Source of the DNA: JBGPJM01 sp041485385
Lineage (GTDB): Bacteria; Planctomycetota; Phycisphaerae; Phycisphaerales; UBA1924
Assembly (NCBI GenBank): GCA_041485385.1
Contig: JBGPJM010000185.1
Location: 1-10,164, forward strand
Direction: 5' to 3'
Length of the DNA stretch: 10,164 bases
In this document: piece after piece, positions 6,536-10,164 of the stretch
Position numbering within the stretch: position 1 is the stretch's first letter
Layout of the letters: each line of letters begins with the position of its first letter
Program-made: the position numbers and the translations under genes
The notes under the pieces: model-generated
What the model saw: only the letters and a program-made list of their open reading frames with translations
Database searches by the model: none
What the model was told of the DNA's origin: nothing

Positions 6536-8080
6536 CTACGTGTGCTGCCGGAATCCCGTGAACGCGTTACCCACGTAATGCACGGCGACGGTGTTCGTCG
6601 CGCCCGCCTGCCCGAGCGGGCGCCCGGCCACCATCAGCACCGGGTCCCCCGGCTTGGCCCAGCCGCGGGCCACCAGGTCGTTGTCCGCCCGCTCGTTCCA
6701 CTCCGCCAGCGACCCTGATGCCGGCGGCTGCGCGTGCACGGCCGTCACGCCCTTGAGCAGCGCCATGCGGCGAGTCTCCCGCTCGTCGGATGAGTACGCG
6801 ATGATCGGGATCGCCAGCCCGTTCTGCGACAGGTACCGCGCCGAGCCCCCTCGCTGCGACCAGCACACGATCAGCTTCGCCCCCAGGTCCCGCGCGATGT
6901 ACCACGCGCCGTGCGCCAGCGCCGCCGTCCGGTACCGCGACTCGATCAGCTTCCGCGGCGGGCTCGGCGCCTCGATCCCCTTGCCGATCTCCTCCTCCGC
7001 CGCCGCGACGATCCGGCGCATCGTCTCCACCACCAGCACCGGGTTCTTCCCCACCGCCGTCTCCCCCGAGAGCATGACCGCGTCGGCCCCGTCGAAGATC
7101 GCGTGCGCCACGTCGCTGGCCTCGGCCCGCGTCGGCGACGGATTCGTGATCATCGTCTCCAGCATCTGCGTCGCCACGATGCACGGCTTCCCCCATTCAT
7201 CCGCCTTGGCGATCAGCCGGCGCTGCACCACCGGCACCCTCGCCAGGTCCATCTCCACCCCCAGGTCGCCGCGCGCCACCATGATCGCGTCCGCCGCCTC
7301 CACGATCTCGTCGATCTCCTCCACCGCCTGCGGCTTCTCGATCTTCGCCACCACCGGGATCATCGCCCCCGCCCCCGTCTTCTCGACCGCGAAGTCCACC
7401 GGGCACATCCCCGTCAGCGCCTTGCGGAGCTCCAGCACCTCCTCCGCCCGGCGCACGAACGACAGCGCGAGGAAGTCCAGCCCGTTCGACACCGCCCACT
7501 CCACGCACGCCCAGTCCTTCTCCGTCAACGCCGGCGCCCGCACATCGCTCTCGGGCAGGTTGATCCCCTTGCCGCCGGTCACCTCTCCCCCCACGATCAC
7601 GCGGCAGCGCAGCGTCCCCGGCGGGTCGCCGCGGGCCGGCTCGATCGCCAGCAGTCGGATCGCCCCGTCGTTGATCAGCACCCGCTGCCCCGGCTTCACC
7701 TCGTCCGCCAGCCCCTCGTACACCGAGGGGAGCGCCCGCGTGTGCGGATCGACCTTCGGCGCCGCGCCTCCCTGGGTGGGCGACACGTGATAGAACAGCA
7801 CGTCCATCCCCGGCTCGACGGTCACAGCCGCCAGCACATCCCCCACGCGGATCTTGGGCCCCTGCAGGTCCCCCAGCACCGCCGTCGGCGTCCCCAGCTC
7901 CTTCGCCGCCTTCCGCACCGTCTGCAAGCGGGCCAGATGCTGGTCGAAGTTTCCGTGCGAGAAGTTCAACCGGAAGACGCTCACCCCCGCCTGGATCAGC
8001 CTCCGCACCGTCTCCGGCGAATCGCTCGCCGGGCCGAGCGTCGCGATGATCGAGGCGAGTGTGGGTCGTTCGGTGCTCAA
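6536..8080 (-). CDS. pyk: Pyruvate kinase
   Basis: A 514-residue cytosolic pyruvate kinase, which makes pyruvate and ATP from phosphoenolpyruvate and ADP in the last step of glycolysis. The order of motifs is canonical: IIATLGPAS (11-19), VFRLNFSHG (35-43, with Arg37, Asn39, Ser41 and His42), GDLQGPKIR (70-78), the B domain, AKIEKPQAVEEIDEI (245-259, catalytic Lys247 and metal-binding Glu249), MVARGDLGVEM (267-277, Asp272), and ATQMLETMITNPSPTRAE (303-320, Thr304). The C-terminal regulatory domain follows. The segment GDLQGPK carries Lys76 where K+-dependent enzymes have Glu (Glu117 in rabbit muscle enzyme), so it belongs to the K+-independent PykA-like group. The start is TTG at 8078-8080 with GAGGGAG 7 bp upstream; no ATG fits. 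It begins 19 bp after the solute-binding-protein gene and is probably co-transcribed with it. The stop is TAG. Confidence 0.95.
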   Translation of the reverse strand: MSTERPTLASIIATLGPASDSPETVRRLIQAGVSVFRLNFSHGNFDQHLARLQTVRKAAKELGTPTAVLGDLQGPKIRVGDVLAAVTVEPGMDVLFYHVSPTQGGAAPKVDPHTRALPSVYEGLADEVKPGQRVLINDGAIRLLAIEPARGDPPGTLRCRVIVGGEVTGGKGINLPESDVRAPALTEKDWACVEWAVSNGLDFLALSFVRRAEEVLELRKALTGMCPVDFAVEKTGAGAMIPVVAKIEKPQAVEEIDEIVEAADAIMVARGDLGVEMDLARVPVVQRRLIAKADEWGKPCIVATQMLETMITNPSPTRAEASDVAHAIFDGADAVMLSGETAVGKNPVLVVETMRRIVAAAEEEIGKGIEAPSPPRKLIESRYRTAALAHGAWYIARDLGAKLIVCWSQRGGSARYLSQNGLAIPIIAYSSDERETRRMALLKGVTAVHAQPPASGSLAEWNERADNDLVARGWAKPGDPVLMVAGRPLGQAGATNTVAVHYVGNAFTGFRQHT

Positions 8081-8099
8081 GCGTGGTCTCCCTCGCTTC

Positions 8100-9851
8100 T
8101 CATCGGCCGTCCCGTCCCTCGCTCATCCCCACGACCTTCCTGTAGTTCTCCCTGAAGAACTCCGTGTACACGATCTTCAGCCTCGCCTTGAGCCCCGCAT
8201 CCGCCCACGTCGCCACGATCCGCCGGCAGTTGTCCTCGCCCTTGGGATTCTCCGTCTTGTCCCCGGCATCGGTGACCGCATCGGAAAAGTCCAGCCGCGC
8301 CGCCGCCGGCAGCTCCCGCCCGGGGAACCTCGCGCCGAACACCCGCTGCACGTCGTCGCCCGTAGGGAACGCGTAGAACAGCCGCTCCATCTCCGCCAGC
8401 GTTCCCGGCGAGAACGCTCGATCCGCCCGCGCCCGGTTCAGCGCCGCCCACGCCGCCCGCAGGTCCTCGTAGGTGTCGATGCCGAACGCCGTCATCATCT
8501 GACTCACCGACGACCGCCAGCGCCGGTCCGGCAGCGCCGCCGCCAACTCGAACGGGTTCACCCGATCCACGAAGTGATCCATGTACTTGCGGTACATCGC
8601 CTGGCGAACCGGCATCCGGCGCAGCTCGTACCGCGCCGGCCCCATCGGGCGCCCATCCGGCCCCGCTGGGTTCGATGCCCCACCCGGCGACGACACCGCC
8701 GGGAACTGCCATAGCGCCTGCGCCTCGTCGCTCAGGCAGAACTCCAGGAACCGGCGGGCCAGCTCCGGGTGCGGGCAGCCGCGCATGATCGAGATCGGGT
8801 CCGCGTCGATGTACACCGCCCCCTTCGGATCGACGTACCCCACCCGCGTCGCCACCGGGTCGCCTTTGGGCGCTGCGTCCAGGATCGCCTGCCCCTGCCC
8901 CCGCCCGTAGAAGTCGATCGCCAGGCCTGCCGCGGCCTCGCCGAGGCTGACATCGATCGGCGGCTTCGTCGAGGTGCCCGCGAAGTACCTCGCATTGGCC
9001 GACATGTCCCGCAGGATCCGCCACCCCTCCGCCCACCCTTCCTTATTGAGTATGGACTCGTACGTCGTCAACACCGACCCCGATTGGCGCGGGTCCGACA
9101 GCGCCACCATGCCGGCGTAGCGCGGGTCGGTCAGGTCCTGGAACGAGCGCGGCTCGGGGAGCCCCAGGTCGGCCAGCACCAGCCGGTTGAAGACGATGCC
9201 GAACCCCGACAGCGCGGTCCCGATCCAGTACTGCTCGGTGTCGAAGAGGAGCTGGTTGCCGATCTTGTTGTTCTCGAACCACCCCCCCTCCCCAGACCCG
9301 ATTCCGGCGCCGGCCGGTGAGAGCAGCGTGTTCGAGGGGAACCCGGCAGGCTCGGAGATGCGTACGGTGGCCGCGAGATCCTGACCGTCCACGGTGACCC
9401 TCAGCGTGACACCGCGCTTGAGCTGGCCGTGCTCGTAGCTGCCGCCGCCGAACATCAGGTCGCAGCTCATGGAGCGCTCGTCGAGGGTGACCTCCGCGGA
9501 CTTGCCGTCGTCGGACCGCTTTTCGATCTTCAGCCGCCCGTCTCTGGCGGCGTTCTTCACGGCGGCTTCGTATTCGGCCGCGAGCTGCTTGACGATGTCG
9601 CTGGTTCCACCGGGGATGCGCCAGTCGATCGTCACGGGCGCCTCCCCCGGGAAGCGTCGCGCGTACCAGCGGATGAAGGCCTGCTCGAACTCGGTGCGGA
9701 TCTGCTCGATGTGGGGCGTGACGATGATGAGCGTCTGGGCGTCCTTGCCCGTCGCGGGGCGGGCGGGTGCGGTCCCGGCCGGGCGGACCAGGAAGGGGAG
9801 GCACAGGACCAGGAGAAAGGCGGCGAGGACGGCGACGCGGGAGACGGACAT
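8100..9851 (-). CDS. Extracellular solute-binding protein, ABC-type, unusually long
   Basis: A 583-residue exported protein. The N-terminus MSVSRVAVLAAFLLVLCLPFLV is a signal peptide or anchor. It is followed by iron(III)/thiamine/putrescine-type periplasmic binding-protein sequence: TLIIVTPHIEQIRTEF (40-55), WRIPGGTSDIVKQL (77-90), CDLMFGGGSYEHGQLKRG (130-147), WIGTALSGFGIVFNR (209-223), FQDLTDPRYAGMVALSDP (237-254), and FLEFCLSDEAQALW (368-381). Members of this family are usually about 320-400 residues; here a helical, charged C-terminal extension (about 400-583) of unknown role is added. No permease or ATPase gene is in the window, so the transported solute and partners are unknown; ABC-type uptake of a metal or small molecule is inference. 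The ATG at 9849-9851 has no Shine-Dalgarno but has TACACT 6 bp upstream. Third-position base preference changes along the gene from C (5' third) to G (the rest). Confidence 0.8.
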   Translation of the reverse strand: MSVSRVAVLAAFLLVLCLPFLVRPAGTAPARPATGKDAQTLIIVTPHIEQIRTEFEQAFIRWYARRFPGEAPVTIDWRIPGGTSDIVKQLAAEYEAAVKNAARDGRLKIEKRSDDGKSAEVTLDERSMSCDLMFGGGSYEHGQLKRGVTLRVTVDGQDLAATVRISEPAGFPSNTLLSPAGAGIGSGEGGWFENNKIGNQLLFDTEQYWIGTALSGFGIVFNRLVLADLGLPEPRSFQDLTDPRYAGMVALSDPRQSGSVLTTYESILNKEGWAEGWRILRDMSANARYFAGTSTKPPIDVSLGEAAAGLAIDFYGRGQGQAILDAAPKGDPVATRVGYVDPKGAVYIDADPISIMRGCPHPELARRFLEFCLSDEAQALWQFPAVSSPGGASNPAGPDGRPMGPARYELRRMPVRQAMYRKYMDHFVDRVNPFELAAALPDRRWRSSVSQMMTAFGIDTYEDLRAAWAALNRARADRAFSPGTLAEMERLFYAFPTGDDVQRVFGARFPGRELPAAARLDFSDAVTDAGDKTENPKGEDNCRRIVATWADAGLKARLKIVYTEFFRENYRKVVGMSEGRDGR

Positions 9852-9857
9852 CGGCGG

Positions 9858-9863
9858 AGTGTA
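9858..9863 (-). promoter_or_regulatory. -10 element (TACACT) for a leaderless solute-binding-protein transcript
   Basis: TACACT (TATAAT with two changes, still TAnAnT) is separated from the ATG by exactly 6 bp (CCGCCG). This is the same geometry as the element before the CPBP gene. Neither gene has a Shine-Dalgarno sequence, so both are probably translated from leaderless mRNAs. Confidence 0.35.
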
Positions 9864-9904
9864 GTGGTGGCGGCATGGGGGTGGGCCGTGGGGAGGTTCG
9901 GCGA

Positions 9905-10006
9905 GGTTTCTTGAGGTTCGGGGTGGGTTTTTTGAGGTTCGATGGGGGTTCTTTGAGGTTCGGCGAGGTTTTTTGAGGTTTTTGGGGGTTTTTTGAGGTT
10001 CTTTTT
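9905..10006 (+). repeat. Tandem repeat, 20-21 bp unit, about five copies
   Basis: Five consecutive units start at 9905, 9926, 9947, 9967 and 9987, each opening with GGTTYTTTGAGGTT or a one-base variant (the first unit has GGTTTCTTGAGGTT). The four unit lengths are 21, 21, 20 and 20 bp, and the last part of each unit varies (CGGGGTG, CGATGGG, CGGCGA, TTTGGG). A half unit, GAGGTTCGGCGA, precedes the array at 9893-9904. Because unit length is not constantly a multiple of three and the array lies outside any convincing gene, it looks like a DNA-level repeat and not a protein repeat. Confidence 0.85.
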
Positions 10007-10105
10007 TGGGGTGTTTTTGATGGAAGTTGTTGTCGGGTTTGGAGTTATGTCGGTTAGTGGTTGCTTGGTTCGGGCTTTGGCTCGAAAATGCATCTCTCGA
10101 AGAGA

Positions 10106-10133
10106 AGTAAGCAGTGAGCAGTAAGCAGTGAGC
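10106..10133 (+). repeat. Heptamer tandem repeat AGTRAGC, four copies
   Basis: Four perfect head-to-tail heptamers alternate AGTAAGC, AGTGAGC, AGTAAGC, AGTGAGC, giving a 14-bp period. A degenerate fifth unit (AGAAGAG) leads into a purine-rich tail. The form recalls the short tandemly repeated heptamers described in filamentous cyanobacteria, but relatedness is not implied. Confidence 0.8.
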
Positions 10134-10164
10134 AGAAGAGAAGAGGGGTGTGGGGGACAGGGGA

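Larger units (their letters stand above)
9852..10164. other. Gene-free G/T-rich region at the right edge
   Basis: These 313 bp hold no reading frame I would call a gene. From left to right there are: a possible -10 for the solute-binding gene; a G-rich block at 9877-9896 with G-tracts of 5, 3, 4 and 2; the 20-21 bp tandem repeat; a T/G-rich spacer; the heptamer repeat; and a purine-rich end with G-tracts of 4, 5 and 4 that runs off the window. The base composition is clearly lower in G+C than the genes, and the + strand is strongly G- and T-biased. Confidence 0.6.

Noticed and set aside
6911..8155. Long plus-strand open frame opposite pyruvate kinase
   Set aside because: Arg/His-rich translation with no recognisable motif; fully antisense to pyk.
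9790..9851. Lipoprotein signal (Cys17) in the solute-binding protein
   Set aside because: The preceding residues LLVLC lack the Gly/Ala/Ser needed at -1 of a lipobox; a plain signal peptide or anchor fits better.
9632..10093. A 153-codon minus-strand frame through the tandem repeat (Lys/Pro/Thr-rich)
   Set aside because: Overlaps the 5' part of the solute-binding gene in another frame, and its low-complexity composition merely reflects the DNA repeat; no ribosome binding site seen.
1..10164. CRISPR array, insertion sequence, tRNA or rRNA gene, or phage-defence cassette
   Set aside because: I saw no spaced direct repeats, transposase motifs, cloverleaf-like sequence or defence-family domains on either strand.

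Overview
The window is about two-thirds or more G+C and tightly packed with ordinary bacterial housekeeping and accessory genes. The gene mix (short-LID adenylate kinase, a DUF3052 protein, a long MmgE/PrpD protein, a very long ABC-type solute-binding protein, a mix of Shine-Dalgarno and apparently leaderless starts) and the codon use fit a high-GC bacterium. Planctomycetota, class Phycisphaerae, is my best guess. That placement is an inference from overall impression, not from a marker gene.

Layout, left to right. (1) The 3' part of adenylate kinase (adk, + strand, cut by the left edge) ends 6 bp from a convergent minus-strand gene. (2) Four minus-strand genes at close spacing form a probable operon, read right to left: a small secreted protein (2693-2289), a DUF3052 protein (2265-1852), a class III sirtuin deacylase (1845-1048) and a DinB-type four-helix protein (1003-482). 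(3) A large MmgE/PrpD-family dehydratase lies upstream on the same strand (4425-2800), followed further right by a CPBP intramembrane protease (5258-4518). (4) A plus-strand acetyl-CoA acetyltransferase (5281-6459) is divergent from the protease, with only 22 bp between their start codons. It is convergent with pyruvate kinase (8080-6536, minus), with a G-quadruplex-forming tract between them. (5) A 583-residue extracellular solute-binding protein (9851-8100, minus) lies 19 bp upstream of pyruvate kinase. (6) The last 313 bp hold no credible gene but do hold G-rich DNA, a 20-21 bp tandem repeat and a heptamer repeat.

Functionally, pyruvate kinase and thiolase sit on either side of acetyl-CoA in central carbon metabolism. 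A PrpD-like enzyme could feed on methylcitrate-type acids, and the sirtuin could remove acyl groups that arise from acyl-CoA. No single dedicated pathway or defence system is visible.

The most unusual signals are at the DNA level. The + strand is C-rich across most of the window whichever way the genes point, and it changes to G-rich inside the solute-binding-protein gene near 9.1-9.7 kb. Two genes without a Shine-Dalgarno sequence carry a TACAnT hexamer exactly 6 bp before ATG, which suggests leaderless transcripts. The right-hand intergenic region is repetitive. I found no clear evidence for a wholly new biological system.
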